Positions 25,492 through 34,145 of a DNA stretch of 64,000 nucleotides are shown here, in pieces. The notes under the pieces are model-generated. The model saw only the letters and a list, made by a program, of their open reading frames with translations. It did no database searches and was not told where the DNA came from. Origin of the DNA: Bradyrhizobium tropiciagri (GTDB lineage Bacteria; Pseudomonadota; Alphaproteobacteria; Rhizobiales; Xanthobacteraceae); assembly GCF_001189845.1 (NCBI RefSeq), contig NZ_LFLZ01000023.1, positions 1 to 64,000 of the forward strand, in the 5' to 3' direction. The translations under genes were made by a program, and so were the position numbers. Within the stretch, counting starts at the first letter, position 1. Each line of letters begins with the position of its first letter.

Positions 25492-26654
25492 ATGAGTGCG
25501 ACGGACACGATCCGGAATGGCGAAGAGAGGGAGCCGGCATTCGGCTTCTGGCGCCGCAGCTACGCGATGCTGGTCAAGGAGTTCATCCAGCTTCGCCGCG
25601 ACCGCGTCTCGTTTGCCATGATCATCATGCTGCCGGTGTTGCAACTCACGCTGTTCGGCTACGCCATCAACACCACGCCGCGCAATCTGCCGACCGCGGT
25701 GCTGACCCAGGAGGACACCGATCTCGGGCGTCGATCCTGAAGGCGATGGAGAACACCTCCTATTTCCATTTCGCCCGCGAGGTCCATACCGTTGCGGAGT
25801 TCGACGAGCTCCTGCAATCCGGCAAGGTGTTGTTCGGCGTCGAGATCCCGCGCGGCTTCGAGCGGGCGGTGCGGCGCGGCGACAGGCCCGCGCTGCTGGT
25901 CGCGGCCGATGCCACCGACCCTGTGGCGTCCGGCACCGCGCTCGCGACGCTCGGGCCGCTGGTGCAGACCGCGCTGGCGCATGACCTGCACATCGGCGAT
26001 CCCCCGGACATGCCGTTCGAGATCCGCGCCCATGCGCGCTACAACCCGGCCGCCGAATCGCGCCTCAACATCGTGCCCGGCCTGGTCGGGACGATCTTGA
26101 CCATGACCATGCTGATCTTCACCGCGCTGTCGGTGACGCGCGAGATCGAGCGCGGCACCATGGAGAGCCTGCTGTCGATGCCGATCAAGCCGATCGAGGT
26201 GATGTTCGGCAAGATCATCCCCTATGTGCTGGTCGGCTTCATCCAGGCGGCGCTGATCATCGGCATCGGCGTGTTCGTGTTCGGTGTGCCAGTGCTCGGC
26301 AGCTTCGCGCTGCTGGCGCTGCTCACCACGCTGTTCATCACCACCAATCTGTCGATCGGCTACACGTTCTCGACCATCGTGCAGAACCAGCTGCAGGCGA
26401 TGCAGCTCTCGATGATGTTCTTCCTGCCGAGCATCCTCTTGTCCGGTTTCATGTTTCCGTTCGCGGGCATGCCGGTCTGGGCACAATATATCGGCGAGGG
26501 GCTGCCGCTGACCCATTTCGTGCGCATCGTCCGCGCCATCATGCTGAAGGGCGCGGCGATGGCGAACCTGCAATACGACACCATCGCGCTGGTCGCCTTG
26601 ATGCTGTTCGCCATGACCGTCGCCGTGACGCGCTTCCGCCGCACGCTCGATTGA
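25492..26654 (+). CDS. ABC-2 exporter permease (YbhS/YbhR-like), frameshifted near 25727
   Basis: The N-terminal frame (25492-25740) reads MSATDTIRNGEEREP to VLTQEDTDLG and then runs into a stop. The rest continues in another frame as SILKAMENTSYFHFAREV through to FRRTLD at 26654. The junction is GGGCG-TCGATC, and one added base gives a 387-aa protein, the usual size. The ABC2-membrane core is complete: LNIVPGLVGTILTMTMLIF, REIERGTMESLLSMPIKPIE, and five C-terminal helices. It should be the pore of the exporter. Only one permease gene is present, so a homodimer is likely. Confidence 0.82.
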
Positions 26655-26684
26655 GGCTAGTATGGCAATACGAAGCATCGAACC

Positions 26685-26755
26685 TCAGATGCGCGATTGC
26701 GCATTGGGGAATCTCGAGATTCCGGGTTCGCTTCGCGCCTCGGAATGACGGGGGT
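26685..26755. repeat. Short GGAATCTCGAGATTCC / CATTCCGAGG palindrome
   Basis: Nested palindromes GCGCGATTGCGC-like and GGAATCTCGAGATTCC followed by CGGAATGACGGGG. It belongs with the CATTCCGG dispersed elements. It lies between the permease and the cyclase and accounts for the false upstream coding of the cyclase. Confidence 0.65.
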
Positions 26756-26761
26756 GAGGGA

Positions 26762-28078
26762 ATGACGGAAGTCTTGGACAGGGACGGCGCGGAGAGCGGC
26801 ACGACGGTCGCGACGGACTTCCATCACGCCCTGATGCGCGGGGTGATGACCACGGAGCTGCTCCGCATCAAGGTGCTGATCGGCACCACGATCCTGCTCG
26901 GCGTCATCAGCCTGCTGGTCTATTTCTTTGCCCCCGACGCGGTGAGCCGCGTCTGGCACCGCAACCTCAGCCCGGTCTATGTGTTCTACGTCATCGTGCC
27001 GCTGATCGTGTTCGAGCTCTGGGTGCACGAGGCGATCAGCTGGCACATGCGCAAGGGGCGCGACCTGCCGGTGATCCGGCGCTATATCGGTGTGCTGGTG
27101 GAGACGTCGCTGCCGACCGTCGTGCTGGCGCTGCATATCGACAGCATGGGCCGCCAGGAGGCGCTCGGCTTCGTGGCGCCGCTGATCTATTTCGTGTTCA
27201 TCATCCTCTCGACGCTGCGGCTCGATTTCTGGCTCTCGACCTTCACCGGCTTCGTCGCGGCGAGCGAGCTGTTCTACATGGCGGTGTTCTTCCATGCGGC
27301 TGACGGCGTCGAGGCCGACCCCAGCATCTACTATCACGCGGCGCGCAGCTCGATCATCCTGATCTGCGGCATGCTGGCGGGCGCGGTGGGCATGCAGCTG
27401 CGGCGGCAGTTCGCGGCCAGCATCGCCGCCGCCACCGCGCGCGACCGCATCACCAACCTGTTCGGCCAGCACGTCTCGCCGCAGGTGGTCGAACGCCTGA
27501 TGACGGAGGGGGCGGCCACCGGGAGCGACATCCGCCGCGTCGCGGTGATGTTCGTCGATTTCCGCAGCTTCACCGCGGGGGCGAGCACGCGCTCGCCGCA
27601 GGAGGTGGTCGACAGGCTCGACGGCGCTTTCGCCGTGCTGGTCGATATCCTCGATCGCCACGGCGGCATCGTGAACAAGTTTCTGGGTGACGGCTTCCTC
27701 GCGCTGTTCGGTGCGCCGTTCGAAGCCGGCGACGCCGCGCATCAGGCGGTCGCCGCCGCGCGCGAGATGCTGGCCGCCAATGAGCGCACCAATGCGACGT
27801 CGAGCTGGCCGCTGCGCATCGGCATCGGCATCCATGTCGGCGAGGTCGTCGCCGGCAATATCGGCTCGCCGCGGCGCAAGGAGTACACCGTGATCGGCGA
27901 CACCGTGAACTTTGCCGCGCGGCTCGAGGCGCTCAACAAGGAGCTCGGCACCCAATTCCTGATCTCGGCTGCCGTGCGTGATGCGCTGGGCGACGAGTGC
28001 AAGGATGCCGTCTCGCGCGGCGAGATCCCGGTGCGGGGCTACGAGCACCCGGTGCCGGCGGTCTGGCAATTGGGGTAG
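26762..28078 (+). CDS. Membrane-bound class III adenylate/guanylate cyclase
   Basis: 438 aa. Start at 26762 (MTEVLDRDGAES). About six transmembrane segments lie between residues 38 and 210. A short helical linker (RRQFAASIAAATARDRIT) leads to the C-terminal cyclase domain. Both metal aspartates are present (D266 in VMFVDFRSF, D310 in LGDGFLALFG), as is the late YTVIGDTVNFAARLEAL motif. It should make cAMP, with the membrane part as sensor. Substrate choice is not proven from sequence. Confidence 0.85.
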   Translation: MTEVLDRDGAESGTTVATDFHHALMRGVMTTELLRIKVLIGTTILLGVISLLVYFFAPDAVSRVWHRNLSPVYVFYVIVPLIVFELWVHEAISWHMRKGRDLPVIRRYIGVLVETSLPTVVLALHIDSMGRQEALGFVAPLIYFVFIILSTLRLDFWLSTFTGFVAASELFYMAVFFHAADGVEADPSIYYHAARSSIILICGMLAGAVGMQLRRQFAASIAAATARDRITNLFGQHVSPQVVERLMTEGAATGSDIRRVAVMFVDFRSFTAGASTRSPQEVVDRLDGAFAVLVDILDRHGGIVNKFLGDGFLALFGAPFEAGDAAHQAVAAAREMLAANERTNATSSWPLRIGIGIHVGEVVAGNIGSPRRKEYTVIGDTVNFAARLEALNKELGTQFLISAAVRDALGDECKDAVSRGEIPVRGYEHPVPAVWQLG

Positions 28079-28114
28079 GCTGCAGCATTCAGGTTTAAGG
28101 TATCAGGGTAGTTA

Positions 28115-28146
28115 TTGACGCCGTGTCATATACTCATATAGATGAC
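28115..28146 (+). promoter_or_regulatory. Promoter with GntR operator-like dyad
   Basis: TTGACG (28115-28120), a 16-base spacer and TATAGA (28137-28142) form a sigma-70-like promoter. A dyad with arms GTCAT (28125-28129) and ATGAC (28142-28146) overlaps the -10 box and ends 4 bases before the gntR ATG. This fits autoregulation by the GntR protein. Predicted transcription starts at or just before the ATG. Confidence 0.5.
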
Positions 28147-28149
28147 TAG

Positions 28150-28878
28150 ATGAATTCAGTCCTCGACGACCGCCTGCCGCGCTACCAGCGTCTCCGCGAC
28201 GACCTCGCGGCGCGCATCAATCGCAATGAGTGGCGTCCGGGGGATCTGATCCCGTCGGAGGCCGAGCTCGGCGCGCATTACGGCGTCGCCATCGGCACCG
28301 TGCGCAAGGCGATCGACCAGCTCGTCAGCGACGGCGTGCTGGAGCGCCAGCAGGGCCGCGGCACGTTCGTGCGCCGCGCGCGCTTCAATTCCTCGCTGTT
28401 CCGCTTCTTTCGCTTCCAGTCCGAGACCGGCGAGCGTCGCGTGCCGCAAAGCCGCATCGTGCGGCGGAAGGCGATGCCGGCGACGACGGCCGTTGCGTCG
28501 GCACTGCGCATCTCCGTCGGTGAGCCCGTGATCAGCCTGTCGCGCCTGCGGCTGATCGACGACGTGCCGCTGCTCGCCGAGGAGATCTGGCTCGAGCGGT
28601 CGCGCTTCGAGGCGATCCTTGCGCTCGACACCGCCGAATTCGGCGATCTCTTGTATCCACTCTACGAGGAGCGCTGCGGCCAGGTCGTGGTCTCGGCCGA
28701 TGAAATCCTCACCGTCGAGATCGCAACCGACATGCAATCGCGCCTGCTGCGGCTCGAGGCCAACGCGCCGCTGATCGTGATCGAGCGTCTCGCCTTCGAT
28801 CTGGAGCGGCGGCCGATCGAATGGCGCCGCTCGCGCGGGCCGGCGGATCGCTTCCGCTACCACGCCGAGATCAGATGA
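28150..28878 (+). CDS. GntR family regulator (HutC/UTRA subfamily)
   Basis: 242 aa. The N-terminal winged helix is canonical (YQRLRDDLAARI, PGDLIPSEAELGAHYGVAIG, VRKAIDQLVSDGVLERQQGR). The C-terminal UTRA effector domain includes GEPVISLSRLRLIDDVPLL and LRLEANAPLIVIERLAFD. It stands 43 bases before the MFS transporter, so it likely controls the transporter-amidohydrolase genes. The ligand is unknown but is presumably the transported acid or its metabolite. Confidence 0.88.
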   Translation: MNSVLDDRLPRYQRLRDDLAARINRNEWRPGDLIPSEAELGAHYGVAIGTVRKAIDQLVSDGVLERQQGRGTFVRRARFNSSLFRFFRFQSETGERRVPQSRIVRRKAMPATTAVASALRISVGEPVISLSRLRLIDDVPLLAEEIWLERSRFEAILALDTAEFGDLLYPLYEERCGQVVVSADEILTVEIATDMQSRLLRLEANAPLIVIERLAFDLERRPIEWRRSRGPADRFRYHAEIR

Positions 28879-28921
28879 GCGCGGCAAGCAAATAAAACAA
28901 CACAAGACATTTCAGGGAGGA

Positions 28922-30168
28922 ATGATGGTGAACTGGTACAGCGAATGCTCGCCGCTCGAACGGCGCACCTTCTGGGCAAGTTTTGGCGGCTGGGGGCTCG
29001 ATGCGCTCGACGTCCAGATGTTCAGCCTCGCCATTCCGGCGCTGATCACCGCGTTCGGGATCAGCAAGGCCGATGCGGGTCTGCTCGGCTCGGTCACGCT
29101 GTTCTTCGGCGCGTTCGGCGGCTGGCTCGGGGGCGCGCTCGGCGATCGCTTCGGGCGCGTGAGAGCGCTGCAGATCACCGTGGCGTGCTTTGCGCTCGCG
29201 ACCTTCGCCTGCGCCTTCGCGGCGAGCTACCCCCAGCTCCTGGTCCTGAAGGCCATTCAAGGTATCGGCTTCGGTGCCGAATGGGCCTGCGGCGCGGTGC
29301 TGATGGCGGAGATCATTCGCGCCGAGCATCGCGGCAAGGCGCTCGGCGCAGTGCAGAGCGCCTGGGCGGTCGGCTGGGGCGCGGCCGTGCTGCTCTCGGC
29401 CCTGGTGTTTACCTATGCGCCGGCCGATATCGCCTGGCGCATCCTGTTCGCGGTCGGCCTGATCCCGGCGCTTTTGATCCTCTACATCCGCCGCGGGCTG
29501 AAGGAGCCGCCGCGGGCCGCATCGCGCGCAGCCGAGCCGCCGTTCTTCGCCACGCTCGGCGGAATCTTCCACCGCGACGTGCTGCGTTCGACCTTGATCG
29601 GCGGGCTGTTCGGCATCGGCGCCCATGGCGGCTATGCCGCGCTGACGACATTCCTGCCGACTTACTTGCGCGAAGTGCGCCATCTCTCGGTGCTCGGCTC
29701 CAGCGCCTATCTCGCGGTCATCATCGTTGCCTTCTTCTGCGGCTGCGTGGCCTCGGGGATCATCAGCGACCGGATCGGCCGGCGTGCCAACGTGACGCTG
29801 TTCGCGGCGGCCTGCGTCGTCACGGTGCTGGTCTATATCTTCGCGCCGCTCTCCAATTCGCAGATGCTGGTGCTTGGTTTCCCGCTCGGCTTCTTCTCGG
29901 CCGGCATTCCCGCCAGCATGGCGGCGCTGTTCAGCGAGCTCTATCCCGCCGGCGTGCGTGGCACCGGCGTCGGCTTCTGCTACAATTTCGGCCGCATCGT
30001 CTCTGCGGCGTTCCCGTTCCTGGTCGCTATCTCAGCGATCACATCGGCCTTGGGGCTGCGATCGGGATCGACGCGGCGTTTGCCTATTCGCTGGTGCTGG
30101 TCGCGGTGCTGATGCTGCCGGAAACCCGCGGCAAGGTTTTCGAGCAGGCCACTGCTGCGCGCGCGTGA
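28922..30168 (+). CDS. MFS transporter (aromatic acid/sugar-acid type), frameshifted near 30033
   Basis: The first frame (from 28922, MMVNWYSECSPLERR) runs to FGRIVSAAFPFLVA and then derails. A second frame supplies YLSDHIGLGAAIGIDA to FEQATAARA at 30168. The join is GGTCGC-TATCTC. One added base gives 415 aa with 12 helices. MFS signatures are GDRFGRVRAL after helix 2 and SDRIGRRANV after helix 8. The N-terminus (GGWGLDALDVQMFSLAIPAL) is that of aromatic-acid:H+ and related metabolite symporters. It lies 15 bases before the amidohydrolase gene, so one operon. Confidence 0.85.
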
Positions 30169-30183
30169 TGATGAGGAATGATC

Positions 30184-31083
30184 ATGACATCGTACGAACA
30201 TGGCTTGACGCGGCGCCGGTTTGCCGCGGGGATGGTTGCCGCGCTGTCGGCGGGCGGATTGGCGCGCAAAGTGAGGGCTGAGGTGCCGCAACCGGCGATC
30301 GATACCCACGCCCATGTCTTCCATCGCGGGCTGAAGCTCGCGCCGGGCCGGCGCTACGCGCCCGACTACGACGCGCCGCTCGCGCTCTATCTGCAGCAGC
30401 TCGACCAGAACGGCATCACCAACGGCGTGCTGGTGCAGCCGAGCTTTCTCGGTACCGACAATTCCTATCTGGTCGAATGCCTGAAGGCGACCAATGGCCG
30501 GCTGCGCGGCATCGCCGTGGTAGATCCTACGGTCGCGGCGGACGAGCTTCGCGCGCTCGATCGCGCCGGCGTGGCCGGCATCCGGCTCAATCTGGTCGGC
30601 CAGACGCTGCCCGACCTGACGTCGAGCGAGTGGACAGCGCTGCTGGCACAGATCAGGACGCTCGACTGGCAAGTCGAGATCCAGCGCAACGCCGGCGATC
30701 TTGCTGTTCTCGCGCCACGACTGCTCGACCAGGGCATGAAGGTCGTGCTCGATCACTTCGCCTTGCCCGATCCCAAGCTCGGCATCGACGATCCCGGATT
30801 CCAGGCCGTGCTCAAGCTCGGGGCGACGCGCAATGTCTGGGTCAAGATCTCGGCGCCGTACCGCAATGGTGCCAACGGAGAGGCGTTCGCGAAGCAGGCG
30901 TATCCGCTGCTGCGCAATGCTTATGGCGTCGGTCGGCTGCTATGGGGCAGCGACTGGCCGCACACGCAATTCGAATCGACGCAGAGCTACACGAAGAACC
31001 GCAAATTCCTCGACGAGCTCGTCACCGACGCCGATGAGCGGGCGCGTGTGCTCGCATCGCCGCGCGAGCTGTTTCGGTTCTAA
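30184..31083 (+). CDS. Tat-exported amidohydrolase 2 family protein
   Basis: 299 aa from ATG 30184. An AGGA site lies 7 bases upstream, and ATG 30178 is too close to it. A Tat signal (TRRRFAAGMVAALSAGGLA, cleavage near VRA) is unusual for this family. The TIM-barrel amidohydrolase motifs are present: metal-binding DTHAH, KVVLDHFALPDP and the late WGSDWPHTQFE. Relatives hydrolyse lactones such as 2-pyrone-4,6-dicarboxylate or act as decarboxylases. Paired with the MFS transporter and GntR it suggests uptake and hydrolysis of a carboxylated cyclic compound. Confidence 0.82.
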   Translation: MTSYEHGLTRRRFAAGMVAALSAGGLARKVRAEVPQPAIDTHAHVFHRGLKLAPGRRYAPDYDAPLALYLQQLDQNGITNGVLVQPSFLGTDNSYLVECLKATNGRLRGIAVVDPTVAADELRALDRAGVAGIRLNLVGQTLPDLTSSEWTALLAQIRTLDWQVEIQRNAGDLAVLAPRLLDQGMKVVLDHFALPDPKLGIDDPGFQAVLKLGATRNVWVKISAPYRNGANGEAFAKQAYPLLRNAYGVGRLLWGSDWPHTQFESTQSYTKNRKFLDELVTDADERARVLASPRELFRF

Positions 31084-31134
31084 GCATGATCCGGAAAAGT
31101 GCGAAGCGGTTTTCCGAAAAAGATCATGCTCAAA
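31084..31134. repeat. GCATGATCCGGAAAAGTGCG dispersed palindrome (copy 1)
   Basis: Starts right at the amidohydrolase stop codon. Outer arms GCATGATC / GATCATGC, inner CGGAAAAGTG / GTTTTCCG. Nearly identical to 44481-44530. Likely an mRNA 3'-end structure. Confidence 0.85.
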
Positions 31135-31236
31135 CGAGGTGCGGGCGATTGTACCGAGTGCTCTGAATAGCGTCGTTGCAGCCGTGCTACGATGACGCCA
31201 TCGGTCGCGGATGACCGGAGCACAAGGACACGCACA

Positions 31237-32151
31237 ATGCAGCGGCGCTATATCACTGTCGACGTTTTCACCGACCGCGCCTTCGGCGGCAATCCGCTCG
31301 CCGTGGTGCTCGACGCCGAGGGACTGTCGACCGCGCAGATGCAGGCGATCGCGACCGAGTTCAACTATTCCGAGACGACCTTCGTGCTGCCGCCGCAGGA
31401 CAAGGCCAACGACGCCAACGTTCGCATCTTCACGCCGGTCAGGGAGCTGCCGTTCGCCGGGCATCCCAATGTCGGGACCGCCTTCGTGCTGGCACAGCTT
31501 GCGAAGGAGCCGAAGCCGCGTCTGATCTTCGAGGAGAAGGCGGGGCTGGTGCCGGTCGATATCGCGCGAGAGGGCGACAGAGTCGTTGCCACCGAACTGA
31601 CCGCGCCGCAGCCGCTGTCGCGCCTGTCGCAATTCTCCGCCGGCGAGGTCGCGAGCATGATCTCTCTTTCGCCGGACGATGTCAGGACGGATCGCCAGGC
31701 GCCGCAGGTGGTTGGTGTCGGAACACCATTCCTGGTCTTCGAGGTCGCATCGCGCGACGCGGTGCGGCGGGCAAAGCCGGATGCGGCGGCGTTCGCCCGC
31801 TTCTTCCCGCGTGACGGCGCATTCTCCGCGTATTTCTACACGCGCGATGTCCCCGCAGCGGAGCAGCCTTGCGACCTGCAGGCGCGGATGTTCTTTCCGG
31901 GATCATCCGGCCTGATCGAGGACCCGGCGACGGGCAGCGCCACGGTCGCCGCGGCCGCGCTGCTTGCAGCGCTTGATCCGCTGCGCGACGGCACCGTGAA
32001 GCTGACGGTCGGGCAGGGTTTTGACATGGGCCGGCCGAGCCTGCTGCTGACTCGTGTGCGCAAGCAGGACGGTGCGGTCACGTCCGCGCATGTCGGCGGG
32101 GCCTGCGTACAGATGATGCAGGGGACGCTGCGCCTGGAGGGGGACGGCTAG
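31237..32151 (+). CDS. PhzF family isomerase
   Basis: 304 aa, diaminopimelate-epimerase-like double hotdog fold. The start at 31237 (MQRRYITVDVFTDRAFGGNP) follows AAGGA. Catalytic Glu46 is in FNYSETTFVLPP, with downstream ELPFAGHPNVGTAF and the late GLIEDPATGSATVAAAALL signature. PhzF itself isomerises a dihydrohydroxyanthranilate in phenazine synthesis, but no phenazine genes are here and most homologues act on unknown substrates. Confidence 0.88.
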   Translation: MQRRYITVDVFTDRAFGGNPLAVVLDAEGLSTAQMQAIATEFNYSETTFVLPPQDKANDANVRIFTPVRELPFAGHPNVGTAFVLAQLAKEPKPRLIFEEKAGLVPVDIAREGDRVVATELTAPQPLSRLSQFSAGEVASMISLSPDDVRTDRQAPQVVGVGTPFLVFEVASRDAVRRAKPDAAAFARFFPRDGAFSAYFYTRDVPAAEQPCDLQARMFFPGSSGLIEDPATGSATVAAAALLAALDPLRDGTVKLTVGQGFDMGRPSLLLTRVRKQDGAVTSAHVGGACVQMMQGTLRLEGDG

Positions 32152-32152
32152 A

Positions 32153-32251
32153 GCGTTTTCGAGCGAAGTGGGTACTGGTTCGCGCGAAGAAAACGCGTCA
32201 AAACAGAAATCTAGAATCCCGTTCCGATAACATCGGAACGGGATTCTAGAT
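32153..32251. repeat. Composite two-part intergenic repeat with 20-bp hairpin (copy A)
   Basis: GAGCGTTTTCGAGCGAAGTGG is followed by TTCGCGCGAAGAAAACGCGTC. A perfect 20-bp hairpin comes next, left arm 32209-32228, loop AAC, right arm 32232-32251. It sits between convergent phzF and DUF488 genes and supplies the DUF488 stop codon, so it probably ends transcription from both sides. See copy B at 6441-6537. Confidence 0.88.
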
Positions 32252-32707
32252 CTGCGGTGCTGCGAGGTTCTCGATCTTCACGCCGTCGCGCTCTTCGATG
32301 ATCTCGGCGATCCAGCGCCGGTGGCAGTGTTCGTGGTCGCGCTCGTAGCAGAGGATGCATACCGGGCCGGATTTCTTGACCAGCGCCGACAGCTCGTCGA
32401 GCTCCTCCTTGGCCTGCACCGTCTTGAGGTGCGCCGAATAGATCTTGTGCAGCAGCGCATATTGTCCGCTGCGCGCCGCCTCGCGCCCGCTCTTCGGCGT
32501 GCCGAGGCCGCGGAGGTGGACGTAGCCGATGCCGCGCTCGTCGAGGCCCGCGGCGAGCTGGGTCTTGGAGAAGCCGGGACGGCGCGAGGAGGCGATCGCG
32601 CGCACGTCGACCAAGAGCTTCACGCCGGCATGCTGGAGCTCGTCGAGCACCGCCTTCGACGGCGTCTGCTCGTAGCCGATGGTGAAAAGCTTCTTTGCCT
32701 TCGCCAT
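32246..32707 (-). CDS. DUF488 family protein
   Basis: 153 aa from ATG 32707 (GTG at 32710 possible). Typical motifs are FTIGYEQTPSKAVLDEL, LLVDVRAIASSRRPGFSK and the C-terminal LCYERDHEHCHRRWIAEII with its Cys/His cluster, seen across the family. Function unestablished. It directly follows the DUF72 gene with a 9-base gap, a pairing common in bacteria, so a shared process is likely. Confidence 0.85.
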   Translation of the reverse strand: MAKAKKLFTIGYEQTPSKAVLDELQHAGVKLLVDVRAIASSRRPGFSKTQLAAGLDERGIGYVHLRGLGTPKSGREAARSGQYALLHKIYSAHLKTVQAKEELDELSALVKKSGPVCILCYERDHEHCHRRWIAEIIEERDGVKIENLAAPQI

Positions 32708-32716
32708 CACGCTCGC

Positions 32717-33577
32717 TCACTTCACCCGTTCGATCAGCTCCATCGCGCCGGCGGGCGCGCGGATCTTGCCCTCGTGGATCACGTAGGCGAACACGTCGCG
32801 CGGCGCCTTCTTCGGCGCTGTCTTGTCGACCTTGGGCAGGTCGTCCGGCTCGCCGCCGCCGGCCCAGTCCTGAAAGCGCTTGGCCCAGGCGTCGAGCTGC
32901 TTCGGCGGATAGCAGGTCTTCAATTCGTCATCGCCCTTCTGCAGCCGGGCATAGACGAAGTCGCTCGCGACGTCGGCAATCGCCGGATATTTGCCATGCT
33001 CGGCGAACACCACCGGCACCTCGTGCTCGCGAATGAGGGCAATGAATTCGGGCACGCAAAAACTGTCGTGGCGCACCTCGACCACGTGGCGCAGCGCGCG
33101 GCCGTCGAGCTTGCGCGGCAGCAGCTCGAGGAACTTGCCGAAATCGGCGCCGTCGAACTTCTTGGTCGGCGCGAACTGCCAGAGCACCGGGCCGAGCCGG
33201 TCCCTCAATTCCAGTACGCCCGAATCATAGAACCGCTTCACCGAATCGCCGGCCTCGGCGAGCACGCGGCGGTTGGTGGCGAAGCGCGGCCCCTTCAGCG
33301 AGAAGATGAAGCCGTCGGGCACTTCGCTGGCCCATTTGCGAAAGCTCTCCGGCTTCTGCGAGCCGTAGTAGGTGCCGTTGATCTCGATCGAGGTCAGCTT
33401 CGAGGCGGCGTAGGACAGCTCCTTCGCTTGCGTGAGCTTCTCGGGATAGAACACCCCGCGCCACGGCTCGAAGGTCCAGCCGCCGATGCCGATATAGATG
33501 TTGCCTGCGTCCGTCTTGGTCGTCTTGGTATCTGTCTTGGTTGCCTTGGTGGGAGCTTTGGCCACGACTGCACTCAT
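32717..33577 (-). CDS. DUF72 family TIM-barrel-like protein
   Basis: 286 aa. After a low-complexity Thr/Lys N-terminus (about 8-25) the DUF72 core begins: NIYIGIGGWTFEPWRGVFYP, SIEINGTYYGSQKPESF, VPDGFIFSLKGPRFATN and the conserved HVVEVRHDSF. The late FAYVIHEGKIRAPAGAMEL is also typical. No enzyme activity is known for the family. It is first of a two-gene unit with DUF488. Confidence 0.86.
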   Translation of the reverse strand: MSAVVAKAPTKATKTDTKTTKTDAGNIYIGIGGWTFEPWRGVFYPEKLTQAKELSYAASKLTSIEINGTYYGSQKPESFRKWASEVPDGFIFSLKGPRFATNRRVLAEAGDSVKRFYDSGVLELRDRLGPVLWQFAPTKKFDGADFGKFLELLPRKLDGRALRHVVEVRHDSFCVPEFIALIREHEVPVVFAEHGKYPAIADVASDFVYARLQKGDDELKTCYPPKQLDAWAKRFQDWAGGGEPDDLPKVDKTAPKKAPRDVFAYVIHEGKIRAPAGAMELIERVK

Positions 33578-33706
33578 CGTGAGGGAGGGGAACAGGCATC
33601 GAGAGTAGTCAAAATAATCGTGATTGGCCAGTTTGCCAGATTGGCGCGGGGATGCTTATCGTCGTCGCCGCTCTTCGCTACGATGCGCCAAAACGGAGAA
33701 CAACAC

Positions 33707-34078
33707 ATGCGCATGCTGGTTGCGGCCGCCTTCCTGATCACGTCCTCCGCTGCCATATCGTTCGCTGCAATGGCCGACGAGGTCGACGATGCGCACAAGC
33801 TCGCGATCACCGGCCGCGACGCCTACTGGAATTGTCTCGCCCGCGAATATCCCCGCGACAGCAACAAGGCGATGTCCGACCAGGAGTTCACCTCGCTGAT
33901 CGCCAATGTCTGTCCCTCGGAGCGGCAGAACTTCCGGGTGTCGCTGATCGACTTCCTGTCGCTGCAATTTCCCAAGCAGGATGCCGACGCGAATCTGACG
34001 ACCGCCAACCGCGCGATCGAGCTGGCGCAGAAGGACATCGTGACCGCCTTCACCCGGCGCAGGGCCGCGGCGAAATAG
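33707..34078 (+). CDS. Small secreted protein of unknown function
   Basis: 123 aa. The start at 33707 follows GGAGAA. The frame is open upstream for over 1 kb, but that part is antisense to DUF488/DUF72 and is not coding. A signal peptide (MRMLVAAAFLITSSAAISFA, cleavage near AMA) is followed by a helical domain with two cysteines (YWNCLAREYP and IANVCPSERQNF). No family recognised. Predicted periplasmic. Confidence 0.7.
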   Translation: MRMLVAAAFLITSSAAISFAAMADEVDDAHKLAITGRDAYWNCLAREYPRDSNKAMSDQEFTSLIANVCPSERQNFRVSLIDFLSLQFPKQDADANLTTANRAIELAQKDIVTAFTRRRAAAK

Positions 34079-34145
34079 GTTCCCGAATCCTGTTGCGGCC
34101 GGCCGATTTTTGATATCAATCCGCGCAGGCGAGGGGATGATCGGC

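Noticed and set aside
25720..25735. Programmed ribosomal frameshift in the permease
   Set aside because: No slippery heptamer or following structure is evident, and six unrelated genes in the window show the same one-base loss.
26657..28069. 470-codon minus-strand ORF opposite the membrane cyclase
   Set aside because: Antisense shadow. The plus strand has the cyclase motifs.
32321..33706. Plus-strand coding extension before the 33707 secreted protein
   Set aside because: It runs antisense through DUF488 and DUF72 and has shadow composition. A signal peptide and ribosome site mark 33707 as the start.
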